From contig JAHJVW010000128.1 in NCBI GenBank assembly GCA_018828585.1, positions 1 through 64,000 of the forward strand: 64,000 bases of DNA, in the 5' to 3' direction. Numbering within the stretch: the first letter of the stretch is position 1; each line of letters starts with the position of its first letter. The notes under the pieces were generated by a model that saw nothing but the letters and a program-made list of their open reading frames with translations, searched no databases and was not told the DNA's origin. Of the stretch, positions 50,082-59,566 are shown one piece after another. Source of the stretch: Bacteroidota bacterium. Its GTDB lineage: Bacteria; Bacteroidota; Bacteroidia; Sphingobacteriales; Sphingobacteriaceae. Made by a program: the position numbers and the translations under genes.

Positions 50082-51937
50082 GTATCGTATCAGCAGAACA
50101 ATTAGGACATGCCTTTAATGATTATTGGCTTTTTAAAAATTTAACATTTGGTATCCAACAAGGCCAGAGAGTGGCGCTAGTTGGTATAAATGGGGCGGGG
50201 AAATCCACTCTATTAAAGTTATTGGCAGAAAAAATTACACCAACAGAAGGAAAAGTGGTAAAAGCTAAAGATATCCGTTTTGGATATTTAGAACAAGATC
50301 CTCAATTCCAATCTGGTCAATCTATCAGCGACTTTATTTTTAGTTTAGATAACCGACAACAACAAATTATTAGAGAGTACGAAGAGCTCTTAGAAAATGA
50401 AAACCCAGACGTTGATGAAATTAACAGATTGACGGAAGAGCTAAGTAATTTAGAAGCTTGGGAATATGAGCATCAAATCAAGACGATTTTAGGACGGTTA
50501 GATATTCATCATTTGGATCAAAAAATAGACACCTTATCGGGTGGCCAGAAAAAGCGATTAAGTTTGGCTAAACTGCTAATAGACGACCCAGATGTTTATG
50601 TAATTGATGAGCCCACCAATCATTTAGATATTGATACCATAGAGTGGTTAGAGAGCTTTCTTACTTCAGGAGGAAAAACAATTCTAATGGTTACCCACGA
50701 CAGGTATTTCTTAGATAATGTTTGTAATGAAATTATAGAATTAGAAAATGGCAATGTATATACCTATAAAGGTAAATATGCTTATTATCTAGAGAAAAAG
50801 GCAGAGCAAGACGCAATCAACAGTACTGTTTTAGCAAAGAATAAAAATTTGTTAAAAAAAGAATTAGAATGGATGCGCAGAATGCCGCAAGCTAGAGGAA
50901 CAAAATCAAAAGCAAGAATTGATTCCTTTTATGATTTAGAAAATAATACAAAAGGTCAGTTTACGAAAGAGACTGTTTTGTTAGACGTTAAAGTAAGTCG
51001 ACAAGGAAAACAAATTCTGGAAATTGAACATATTTCCAAAATCTTTCAAGGAAAAGAAATCTTAGAAAACTTTTCTTATGTCTTTAAAAAAGGTGATAAA
51101 ATTGGTCTGACTGGTAAAAATGGGACGGGAAAATCCACTTTATTAAATATCATCACCAATGAGTTAAAACCAGATTCGGGTCGTGTTAAAAAAGGGGAAA
51201 CAACTGTTTTTGGCTATTATCATCAATCTGGTTTAAGTTTCGATGAAAGCGAAAGAGTGATAGACGTCATAAAAAACATTGCTGAATTTATAGTAATGTC
51301 TGATGGTAAAACTATTTCCGCTTCTCAGCTTTTGACACATTTTCTATTTCCCCCTAAAAAGCAGCATGGATTTGTGAGTTTATTAAGTGGTGGAGAAAAG
51401 AAAAGACTCCACTTAATGAAAGTATTAATCAAAAACCCAAATTTTCTAATTTTAGATGAGCCCACTAATGATTTAGATATAGACACTTTGAATGTTTTAG
51501 AGGAGTTTTTAGAAAATTATCCTGGCGTTTTAGTCTTGGTTTCTCACGATAGATATTTAGTGGACAAATTAACAGAGCAGCTATTCGTTTTGGAAGGAAA
51601 TGGTCAAATTCGAATTTATAACGGAAATTATTCTTCTTATAGAATCGAACAAGAACAATTAAAGACTCAGCAAAAGGAAGCAAAGACAAGCCCAATTATA
51701 GAAATTAAAAAAGAAAGTACGAAACCAAAGTTATCTTATAAAGAACAAAGGGAATTAAAGACGCTGGAAGAAGAAATTGAAGTGGTTGAAAAACAGATTG
51801 AAGATTTAACCAATAAACTCAATAATCCCAAAGCTAACCACGAAGATTTAAGTTCTTTAGCTCAGGAAATTGAAGAACGAAATAAATCGTTAGAAGCGAA
51901 GTCATTTAGATGGATTGAGTTAAGTGAATTAATATGA
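50078..51937 (+). CDS. ABC-F family ATP-binding cassette protein
   Basis: GINGAGKSTLLK, LSGGQKKRLSLAKLL, GKNGTGKSTLLN, LSGGEKKRLHLMKVL; GTG start overlapping preceding stop. Confidence 0.95.
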   Translation: MSIVSAEQLGHAFNDYWLFKNLTFGIQQGQRVALVGINGAGKSTLLKLLAEKITPTEGKVVKAKDIRFGYLEQDPQFQSGQSISDFIFSLDNRQQQIIREYEELLENENPDVDEINRLTEELSNLEAWEYEHQIKTILGRLDIHHLDQKIDTLSGGQKKRLSLAKLLIDDPDVYVIDEPTNHLDIDTIEWLESFLTSGGKTILMVTHDRYFLDNVCNEIIELENGNVYTYKGKYAYYLEKKAEQDAINSTVLAKNKNLLKKELEWMRRMPQARGTKSKARIDSFYDLENNTKGQFTKETVLLDVKVSRQGKQILEIEHISKIFQGKEILENFSYVFKKGDKIGLTGKNGTGKSTLLNIITNELKPDSGRVKKGETTVFGYYHQSGLSFDESERVIDVIKNIAEFIVMSDGKTISASQLLTHFLFPPKKQHGFVSLLSGGEKKRLHLMKVLIKNPNFLILDEPTNDLDIDTLNVLEEFLENYPGVLVLVSHDRYLVDKLTEQLFVLEGNGQIRIYNGNYSSYRIEQEQLKTQQKEAKTSPIIEIKKESTKPKLSYKEQRELKTLEEEIEVVEKQIEDLTNKLNNPKANHEDLSSLAQEIEERNKSLEAKSFRWIELSELI

Positions 51938-52191
51938 GTTTATCAAACTGGATAGCTTCATTTGGCGTAGGTATTTTACTAATTGCATTCTTCTTAAACA
52001 TTTATGGATTTATAGACAATAAAAATAAAGTTTATGTTTTATTAAATGCTATTGGTGGTATAATTAGCGGCTATGCGTCTTGGATGATTGGCTTCTATCC
52101 GTTTGTTGTTTTAAATATTATATGGTCTTTCACCTCTATATTATCGCTGTTTAAAAAATCTGTTCCACGTGAAACATTCAAACCCGAGTAA
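51934..52191 (+). CDS. CBU_0592-like small membrane protein
   Basis: 85 aa; LIAFFLNIYGFIDNKNKVYVLLNAIGGIISGYASWMIGFYPFVVLNIIWS. Confidence 0.8.
   Translation: MSLSNWIASFGVGILLIAFFLNIYGFIDNKNKVYVLLNAIGGIISGYASWMIGFYPFVVLNIIWSFTSILSLFKKSVPRETFKPE
52161..52176. promoter_or_regulatory. parS-like site
   Basis: TGTTCCACGTGAAACA; matches TGTTNCACGTGAAACA. Confidence 0.85.
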
Positions 52192-52227
52192 AGAAAACAA
52201 GATAAATTTTTATAAGAAAGATAAGCT

Positions 52228-52235
52228 TATCTTTG
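52228..52235 (+). promoter_or_regulatory. Putative -7 box (TAnnTTTG) of mnmG
   Basis: TATCTTTG, 38 nt before ATG 52274. Confidence 0.6.
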
Positions 52236-52246
52236 TAACTTAAGTA

Positions 52247-52262
52247 TGTTTCACGTGAAACA
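52247..52262. promoter_or_regulatory. parS-like site (perfect 16-bp palindrome)
   Basis: TGTTTCACGTGAAACA, the canonical B. subtilis-type parS. Confidence 0.92.
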
Positions 52263-52273
52263 AAGAATAAATT

Positions 52274-54136
52274 ATGTTTAAGCAATACGATGTTATAGTT
52301 GTTGGTGGAGGTCATGCCGGATGCGAAGCTGCTGCTGCCGCAGCGAATCTTGGATCTTCTGTTCTACTAGTAACCATGAACATGGGAACTATTGCACAAA
52401 TGAGTTGTAACCCAGCAATGGGCGGAGTAGCTAAGGGACAAATATTAAGAGAGATTGATGCAATGGGCGGTTATTCTGGAATTATTGCCGATAAAACCAC
52501 CATACAATTCAGAATGCTTAATCGTTCAAAAGGACCGGCGATGTGGTCTCCTCGTACACAAAACGACAGAATGAGATTCGCTGAAGAATGGCGCTTGGCT
52601 TTAGAAAAAACACCAAATGTAGACTTTTGGCAAGATATGGTGTCTGGCTTATTGGTTGAGAACGGTGTGGTTTGTGGTGTTAAAACAAGTTTGGGGGTAG
52701 AAATTACTGCCAATGCGGTAGTCTTAACAAACGGCACCTTTTTGAATGGAATTATACATATTGGTGAAAAGAAGATGGGCGGTGGAAGAACAGGGGAAAA
52801 AGCCGCAACAGGAATTACTGAGCAATTAGTAGAACTTGGATTTGAATCAGGTAGGATGAAAACCGGAACTCCTCCCAGAGTGGATGGAAGATCTCTAGAC
52901 TATTCTAAAATGGAAGAACAATGGGGAGATGAGGATGGTGGCAAATTTTCCTATACAGACACAGAAACTCCAAAAGAACAAAGATGCTGTTGGATTACTT
53001 ACACCAATGCTGCTGTTCACGAAACCTTGAAAGAAGGCTTCGAAAGATCTCCAATGTTTACAGGTAGAATTAAAGGATTAGGACCAAGATATTGCCCTTC
53101 CATTGAGGATAAGATCAACCGTTTTGCAGAAAGAGAAAGACACCAAATATTTGTTGAGCCAGAAGGTTGGAATACGGTAGAGATTTACGTTAACGGATTT
53201 TCTACTTCTCTTCCAGAAGATATACAATTAAAAGCACTGAGGTTAATCCCTGGTTTTGAAAACGCTAAAATGTTTAGACCTGGTTATGCGATTGAATACG
53301 ATTTCTTCCCTCCTACTCAATTGAAATTAAGTTTAGAAACAAAATTAATAAAGAACCTTTTCTTTGCAGGACAAATTAATGGAACAACAGGTTATGAGGA
53401 GGCGGCAGCACAAGGGTTTATTGCTGGATTAAATGCACATCAAAGTATTAATAATAAAGAATCGGTCGTTCTAAAGCGCTCCGAATCTTATATTGGTGTT
53501 TTAATAGACGACTTAGTAACGAAAGGAACTGATGAACCCTATAGAATGTTCACATCTAGGGCCGAACATCGTCTTTTATTAAGACAAGACAACGCAGACG
53601 AAAGATTAACACCTCTAGCTTTTAATTTAGGCTTAGTAAATGAAGAAAGATTAGATAAGGTCAAAGAGAAAGTGAAAAATTCGGAAAAGATAATTTCATT
53701 AACAAAAGAAATTTCCATTTCTGAGGCAGACGCAAATTCAATTTTAGAAGAATTAGGAACATCACAAATCTCACAACGTTTTAAACTCTATGCTTTACTA
53801 GGAAGACCTCAGGTTAATATTAAAGATCTTAGAAGGATGAGTCCTGATTTTGATTCCAAATTAAATGAATTTGATAAAGAAACTATCGAACAAGCAGAAA
53901 TTAAAGTGAAGTATAATAGTTACTTTGAAAAAGAGTTAGAGATTGTAGAGAAGATGAAAAAAATGGAAGACAAAGATATTAATCCTGAATTTAATTATCA
54001 TAATTTACAATCGCTATCTAAAGAAGCAAGAGAAAAATTAATGAAGATAAAACCGAAAACTTTAGGGCAAGCATCAAGAATTTCTGGTGTTACACCTTCG
54101 GATATCTCAGTTTTAATGGTTCATCTTTCAAGATAA
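52274..54136 (+). CDS. mnmG: tRNA uridine-5-carboxymethylaminomethyl synthesis enzyme MnmG/GidA
   Basis: [73 protein letters not shown]. Confidence 0.98.
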   Translation: MFKQYDVIVVGGGHAGCEAAAAAANLGSSVLLVTMNMGTIAQMSCNPAMGGVAKGQILREIDAMGGYSGIIADKTTIQFRMLNRSKGPAMWSPRTQNDRMRFAEEWRLALEKTPNVDFWQDMVSGLLVENGVVCGVKTSLGVEITANAVVLTNGTFLNGIIHIGEKKMGGGRTGEKAATGITEQLVELGFESGRMKTGTPPRVDGRSLDYSKMEEQWGDEDGGKFSYTDTETPKEQRCCWITYTNAAVHETLKEGFERSPMFTGRIKGLGPRYCPSIEDKINRFAERERHQIFVEPEGWNTVEIYVNGFSTSLPEDIQLKALRLIPGFENAKMFRPGYAIEYDFFPPTQLKLSLETKLIKNLFFAGQINGTTGYEEAAAQGFIAGLNAHQSINNKESVVLKRSESYIGVLIDDLVTKGTDEPYRMFTSRAEHRLLLRQDNADERLTPLAFNLGLVNEERLDKVKEKVKNSEKIISLTKEISISEADANSILEELGTSQISQRFKLYALLGRPQVNIKDLRRMSPDFDSKLNEFDKETIEQAEIKVKYNSYFEKELEIVEKMKKMEDKDINPEFNYHNLQSLSKEAREKLMKIKPKTLGQASRISGVTPSDISVLMVHLSR

Positions 54137-54263
54137 GATAAAATACTGTTAATCAGTTAATTATAAATTTTGTGTTTAAGCGGTTATTTTTTAATCCGAG
54201 ACATAATCTTCATAAAAACAAAAAAATTAAATATAAAGCTTAAAAACAGGCTCAAATAAAAAA

Positions 54264-55877
54264 GTGAAAAAACCATCTGTTTATATCGTCCTATTTTGCT
54301 CTCTTTTGCTATTTTCTTGCGCAAGTTTGCAGCAACCTCAAGGCGGACCAAAAGATATGCTAGCGCCAAAAGTTTTAGAAGAGTCTCCAAAAAATTTAAG
54401 CACCAATTTTAAAGGAGATAAGATTGATATCACTTTTGATGAATATTTTAAACTGTCAAGTGAATTTACTGAGATCAGTATCTCCCCGTCTTTAGAAATT
54501 ACACCAGTCTATAAAATAAAGAAAAAAGTTTTAGAAATAGTATTCAAAGATTCTCTTGAAAAAAACACCACTTACACCATAAACTTTGGAAAGGCAATTC
54601 AGGATGTTAATGAGTCTAACGTCTTAAAAAATTACAGTTATGTTTTTGCTACTGGGCCTGTCTTAGATTCGCTACAGATAAGTGGAACAATTATTAGCTC
54701 TAACGATATTAAGCCTGTTAAAGATGCAACAGCTTTTCTTTTTCATATAGAACAAGATACTTTATTCGGAAAAAAGAAATCATCACTTTTTACGACAACA
54801 GATAGTGCCGGTCATTTTAGTCTTAAAAATTTAAAAGAGGGAAAGTATACCATTTATGGACTGAAAGAAGCTAATCCTGACAGAATTTACAATTCACCAA
54901 ATGAGGAAATTGCTTTTTTGAGAGATCCTATAAATTTAGTAAAAGATACTTCTGATATTATATTAAAATTATTTAAAGGAATTCCCGAACGACTTAGAAT
55001 ACTTGATAAAAAGATAGAAAAGGACGGTAGAATAACCTACATTTTTAATAAACCCATTAAAAAACCTTCGATTACTTTTATAGACCCAATAAATCTGAAA
55101 GATCCTATTATTAATTTTTCTAACAAAGGCGACACCGCATCGGTTTGGTTGAGAAGTTATGATTTTGATTCGCTTAAAGTAGCTATTAACTCTGACAAGG
55201 TAGCCCTAGATACTATTAAACTGACCAGAAGTAAAAAGGATACTTATGAGAGAACCATTTTATTTAGTAATAATTTATCTGGTGGGAAAATAACACCTGG
55301 AAAATCTTTACAACTGACTTTTAATTTACCTATTGAAAATATCAGCAAGCAGTCTGTAGAGTTGCTAGAAGATTCTATTCCAAAAACTGGATTTGTCATC
55401 AATCAATTAAGTCAATCAAATCTGGTTTATACCGTATCATATCCATGGAAAATAAAAAAACTATACACCCTGAAATTCAATGAAGGAGCAATTAAAGACA
55501 TTTACAATACGGCTAACAAGCCACTTAAATTAGATTTTGAATTAGACGAAGTAGAAAATTATGGCAATCTTTCCTTAAATATTGTTAAAGAAGACAGTAC
55601 AAAAACCTATATTCTTCAATTGTTTAATTCAGCCAAAAACCTTTATAAAGAAGAAATAATTAAAGAAAATAAAACTATTATTTTTAATAATATCCCTATT
55701 AGCAAATATACATTGAGAGTTATTGAGGATGCTAATAATAACGGTGAATTTGACACTGGAAATGTGAAGCTAAAAACTCAACCTGAAAAAGTTTGGTTTT
55801 TTGATAAGGAAATTATTACAAGGGCTAACTGGGATAGGGAGGAGAAAATTATTATTCCTAAAAAATTTTCTGATTAA
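54264..55877 (+). CDS. Ig-like domain-containing surface lipoprotein
   Basis: Lipobox LFSC; QPQGGPKDMLAPKVLEESPKNLSTNFKGDKIDITFDEYF; GTG start. Confidence 0.82.
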   Translation: MKKPSVYIVLFCSLLLFSCASLQQPQGGPKDMLAPKVLEESPKNLSTNFKGDKIDITFDEYFKLSSEFTEISISPSLEITPVYKIKKKVLEIVFKDSLEKNTTYTINFGKAIQDVNESNVLKNYSYVFATGPVLDSLQISGTIISSNDIKPVKDATAFLFHIEQDTLFGKKKSSLFTTTDSAGHFSLKNLKEGKYTIYGLKEANPDRIYNSPNEEIAFLRDPINLVKDTSDIILKLFKGIPERLRILDKKIEKDGRITYIFNKPIKKPSITFIDPINLKDPIINFSNKGDTASVWLRSYDFDSLKVAINSDKVALDTIKLTRSKKDTYERTILFSNNLSGGKITPGKSLQLTFNLPIENISKQSVELLEDSIPKTGFVINQLSQSNLVYTVSYPWKIKKLYTLKFNEGAIKDIYNTANKPLKLDFELDEVENYGNLSLNIVKEDSTKTYILQLFNSAKNLYKEEIIKENKTIIFNNIPISKYTLRVIEDANNNGEFDTGNVKLKTQPEKVWFFDKEIITRANWDREEKIIIPKKFSD

Positions 55878-55909
55878 TCTTTAGTAGTATTATTCCTAAT
55901 ACCTAAAGC

Positions 55910-56419
55910 TTATTTAAACCAACCCGAATACATTACATAGTTGTGAGGAAGCTTTTTCAACATTTCCTTTTGTTCCTCTGTTAGCGGCTTAATTTTCTTC
56001 GCTGGGACACCTGCGTATAAATATCCCGATTCACAAATAGTGTTCTCTAGAACAACAGCTCCTGCAGCAATAATGACGAATTCATTAACCATTGCATGGT
56101 CCATTACAATTGCTCCCATACCGATCAAAACGTGGTCTTTCAAAGTGCAACCATGAACCAAAGCATTATGTCCAATAGATACATAACTCCCAATAGTGGT
56201 TGCCGCTTTTAAATAAGTGGCGTGGATAACTGCACCGTCTTGAATATTTGTAAAGTCTCCAATTTTAATAAAATTTACATCTCCACGAATAACTGCGTTA
56301 AACCAAACTGAACAATTGTTCCCCATAGAAACATCGCCAATAATCGTACAATTCTCAGCAATGAAACAATCTGTTCCCCATGATGGATTTTTATCCTCAA
56401 CTGGTAAAATAAGTGCCAT
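55910..56419 (-). CDS. Gamma carbonic anhydrase family protein
   Basis: Left-handed beta-helix hexapeptide repeats; NCSVWFNAVIRGDV, IGHNALVHGC, IGMGAIVMD. Confidence 0.93.
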   Translation of the reverse strand: MALILPVEDKNPSWGTDCFIAENCTIIGDVSMGNNCSVWFNAVIRGDVNFIKIGDFTNIQDGAVIHATYLKAATTIGSYVSIGHNALVHGCTLKDHVLIGMGAIVMDHAMVNEFVIIAAGAVVLENTICESGYLYAGVPAKKIKPLTEEQKEMLKKLPHNYVMYSGWFK

Positions 56420-58014
56420 TATAAAATAGTATCTGTTAATGTTTCTTGGTGATTTGGATAATCTGTTGTATAGTGTAAACCCCTACTCTCTTTACGTTCC
56501 ATTGCTGATTTAATGACAATGTAAGAAACTTGAATGAGGTTTCTTAATTCACAAAGTTTTACAGATAATTTTGTCTTCTTATAGAAATCTTCAGTTTCCT
56601 CATACAAGAGACCTAATCTCCTCATTGCTCTCTCTAATCTGAAATCAGAACGAACGATTCCTACATAATCACTCATCATCTTTTGCATTTCGCGAATGTT
56701 ATGGGTAACTAAAATGTCTTCATTAGAAAGTTGGGTGTTTTTATCGTTCCAGTCTGGTATATTTTCAGGAATATTGAATTCACTTAACCTATCTTTTGCA
56801 TCTAAATATATACGATGCGCAAAAACTAGTGCCTCTAGTAAAGAATTGGAAGCCAATCGATTAGCACCATGCAAACCTGTTGAAGTTACTTCCCCACAAG
56901 CATACAATCTTTTTATGGAAGACTGGCCATTTTCATCAACCATTACGCCACCACACATATAATGACAAGCTGGTGTAACTGGTATCATATCTTTGGTCAT
57001 ATCTAACCCAATTGACAAGCATTTAGCATAAATATTAGGAAAATGAATTAACAAATCTTCCTTTTTACGATGTCGAATATCTAGATAAACAAAGTCATCT
57101 CCAGACTTTTTCATCTCATTATCAATAGCTCTTGCAACAATATCGCGTGGAGCTAAAGATCCACGCTCATCGTATTCATACATAAACTCTACACCGTCTT
57201 TTCTTTTTAAGACACCACCAAAACCTCTAACCGCTTCGGAAATTAAAAAAGAGGGATATTCTCCAGGATTATACAAAGCAGTTGGGTGAAACTGGATAAA
57301 TTCCATATTTCTAATTTTTGCTTTTGCCCGATATGCCATAGCAACACCATCACCTGTGGCAATTGTTGGATTAGTAGTAGAGCTATAAATATGACCAGCA
57401 CCTCCGGCTGCTAATAATGTAACCTTAGATAGAAATTTATCAATTTTACCTGTTTTAGTATCTAAGGCGTAAGCTCCGTAACATTCAATATCATTAGAAT
57501 GGCGATTTACAAAATCGCCTAAATGGTGTTGCGTAATTAAATCAACCACAAAATAGTGTGACAACAATTCTATATTAGTATTCTCATGTATTTCAGCCAA
57601 TAAGGATCTTTCTATCTCAAAACCCGTTATATCTTTATAATGAAGTACCCGATGTTCTGAATGTCCACCTTCTTTAGCTAAATCATAAACTCCACCTTTG
57701 GTTTTATCAAAGTTTGCACCATACTCAATAATCTCATTAATACGGGCAGGACCTTCCCTTACAACAACTTCAACAACCAATTTATCACAAAGACCGTCTC
57801 CTGCTATTAAAGTATCTTGTATATGCTTGTCAAACGAATCATCCTTTTTATCCACAACAACTGCTACTCCACCTTGAGCATACTTAGTGTTAGATTCATC
57901 CTCATTAGATTTTGTAACTATCAGAACCTTACCATATTGTGCAGCCTTAATGGCAAAACTAAGACCAGCTATTCCAGATCCTATTACTAAGAAATCAACA
58001 TTTTTTATTTTCAT
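56419..58014 (-). CDS. nadB: L-aspartate oxidase
   Basis: VIGSGIAGLSFAIKAA, NTKYAQGGVAVV, EGGHSEHRVLHYKD, ACGEVTSTGLHGANRLASNSLLEALVFA. Confidence 0.97.
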   Translation of the reverse strand: MKIKNVDFLVIGSGIAGLSFAIKAAQYGKVLIVTKSNEDESNTKYAQGGVAVVVDKKDDSFDKHIQDTLIAGDGLCDKLVVEVVVREGPARINEIIEYGANFDKTKGGVYDLAKEGGHSEHRVLHYKDITGFEIERSLLAEIHENTNIELLSHYFVVDLITQHHLGDFVNRHSNDIECYGAYALDTKTGKIDKFLSKVTLLAAGGAGHIYSSTTNPTIATGDGVAMAYRAKAKIRNMEFIQFHPTALYNPGEYPSFLISEAVRGFGGVLKRKDGVEFMYEYDERGSLAPRDIVARAIDNEMKKSGDDFVYLDIRHRKKEDLLIHFPNIYAKCLSIGLDMTKDMIPVTPACHYMCGGVMVDENGQSSIKRLYACGEVTSTGLHGANRLASNSLLEALVFAHRIYLDAKDRLSEFNIPENIPDWNDKNTQLSNEDILVTHNIREMQKMMSDYVGIVRSDFRLERAMRRLGLLYEETEDFYKKTKLSVKLCELRNLIQVSYIVIKSAMERKESRGLHYTTDYPNHQETLTDTIL

Positions 58015-58454
58015 AATTTCTATTTACACACTTATATAATTTTATGTGTATAAAGTACTTAAAGGTGTTAATTATAGGTGAGCAAATTATCAAAAGTTTT
58101 AATAAATGTGAATAACCTTGATTAATGTTATAACACACTTAAATTTTTCAATTACTTACTACAAGTATTAGTATAAGTAGTTAACTTTTCTAAAATTAAA
58201 TCGATTAACGGTATAAAATTTTAAAATAATTTTTGCTTTTTAAAATACTCCTGATAATCAGTGTGATAATATTAAATTAATGTTAATAAAATGTTAGCCT
58301 TATTTAAATTTTGATATTTCAAACAAAAATAGAGCAAACTTATACACCAAACTAACACCTTAATAAATAATAAGTTCTTCTAATAAAGTAAATTGTTTGT
58401 TATTAAATTAGTGGATAAAGCTAATTTTGAATTGTTAAATTTGTTCAACGAAAA
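58015..58454. other. Large AT-rich divergent intergenic region with DnaA-box-like 9-mers (oriC candidate)
   Basis: TGTGTATAA (58045-58053) and TGTGAATAA (58107-58115) are reverse-complement TTATNCACA; TTATACACC (58340-58348) and AGTGGATAA (58410-58418) are 8/9 matches. Confidence 0.45.
58436..58443 (+). promoter_or_regulatory. Putative -7 box (TAnnTTTG) of nadA
   Basis: TAAATTTG 11 nt before ATG 58455. Confidence 0.5.
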
Positions 58455-59447
58455 ATGAATATAGCAGAGGAAATTAATTTAAAAGGTTTTGTTGATGAAG
58501 CCATCAGTCCAACTTTAGATCTTTTTAGTGAAATTGAAAAGTTAAAAAAAGAAAAGAACGCAGTTATTCTAGCGCATTACTATCAAGAAACTGATATACA
58601 AGATATTGCAGATTATATAGGTGATAGTTTAGGATTATCGCAAGAAGCTGCTAAAACAGATGCTAAGGTGATAGTTTTTGCTGGAGTACATTTTATGGCC
58701 GAAACGGCAAAGATTTTATCTCCAGATAAAAAGGTTTTATTACCTGATAGTAAAGCAGGTTGTTCACTTTCTGATAGTTGCCCACCTCATTTATTTAAAA
58801 AATTTAAAGAGAAATATCCAGATCATTTAGTAATTACTTATGTAAATTGTACTGCAGAGTTAAAAGCTTTGAGTGATATTGTTTGTACCTCGAGTAATGC
58901 TGTTCAAATTGTAGAATCATTACCTAAAGATCAGAAAATAATATTCGGACCTGATAAAAATTTAGGTGCTTACGTGATAAAGAAAACAGGACGCGATATG
59001 GTATTGTGGAATGGTGCATGTATGGTTCATGAAATATTTGCCCGAGAAAAAATATTTAAATTAAAACAAAGACATCCAAATGCTAAATTTATTGCACATC
59101 CTGAGTGTGAGGAGGTTGTGTTAGAAATGGCTGATTATATTGGTTCTACAACTGGATTATTAAAATATACGATCAACAATCCTGCAAAAGAATTTATAGT
59201 TGCAACCGAGTCAGGTATTATCCACCAAATGGAAAAATCAAATCCTGATAAAACTTTCATCCCAGCTCCACCCAATAACAGTTGTGCTTGTAACGATTGT
59301 CCACACATGAAACGCAATACTTTAGAAAAGCTTTACTTATGTTTAAAAAATGAGCTGCCAGAAGTTGATGTTCCACGTGAAATAATTGAAAAGGCAAGGA
59401 AACCCATTGAGCGAATGTTAGAAATTTCTGCTAAATTAGGTTTGTAA
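58455..59447 (+). CDS. nadA: Quinolinate synthase
   Basis: [66 protein letters not shown]. Confidence 0.97.
   Translation: MNIAEEINLKGFVDEAISPTLDLFSEIEKLKKEKNAVILAHYYQETDIQDIADYIGDSLGLSQEAAKTDAKVIVFAGVHFMAETAKILSPDKKVLLPDSKAGCSLSDSCPPHLFKKFKEKYPDHLVITYVNCTAELKALSDIVCTSSNAVQIVESLPKDQKIIFGPDKNLGAYVIKKTGRDMVLWNGACMVHEIFAREKIFKLKQRHPNAKFIAHPECEEVVLEMADYIGSTTGLLKYTINNPAKEFIVATESGIIHQMEKSNPDKTFIPAPPNNSCACNDCPHMKRNTLEKLYLCLKNELPEVDVPREIIEKARKPIERMLEISAKLGL
59369..59384. promoter_or_regulatory. Degenerate parS-like site inside nadA
   Basis: TGTTCCACGTGAAATA, one mismatch to TGTTNCACGTGAAACA. Confidence 0.55.
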
Positions 59448-59566
59448 ACCTGAAACTTTTTAAAGGGTTTTAGTATATATATTTTTATAATCCTAAGCTA
59501 TATAAATAGCAAACTAAAAGAACAAAAAAAAAGGGATGTCGATTCAATATTTAATGCGAACTGTCT

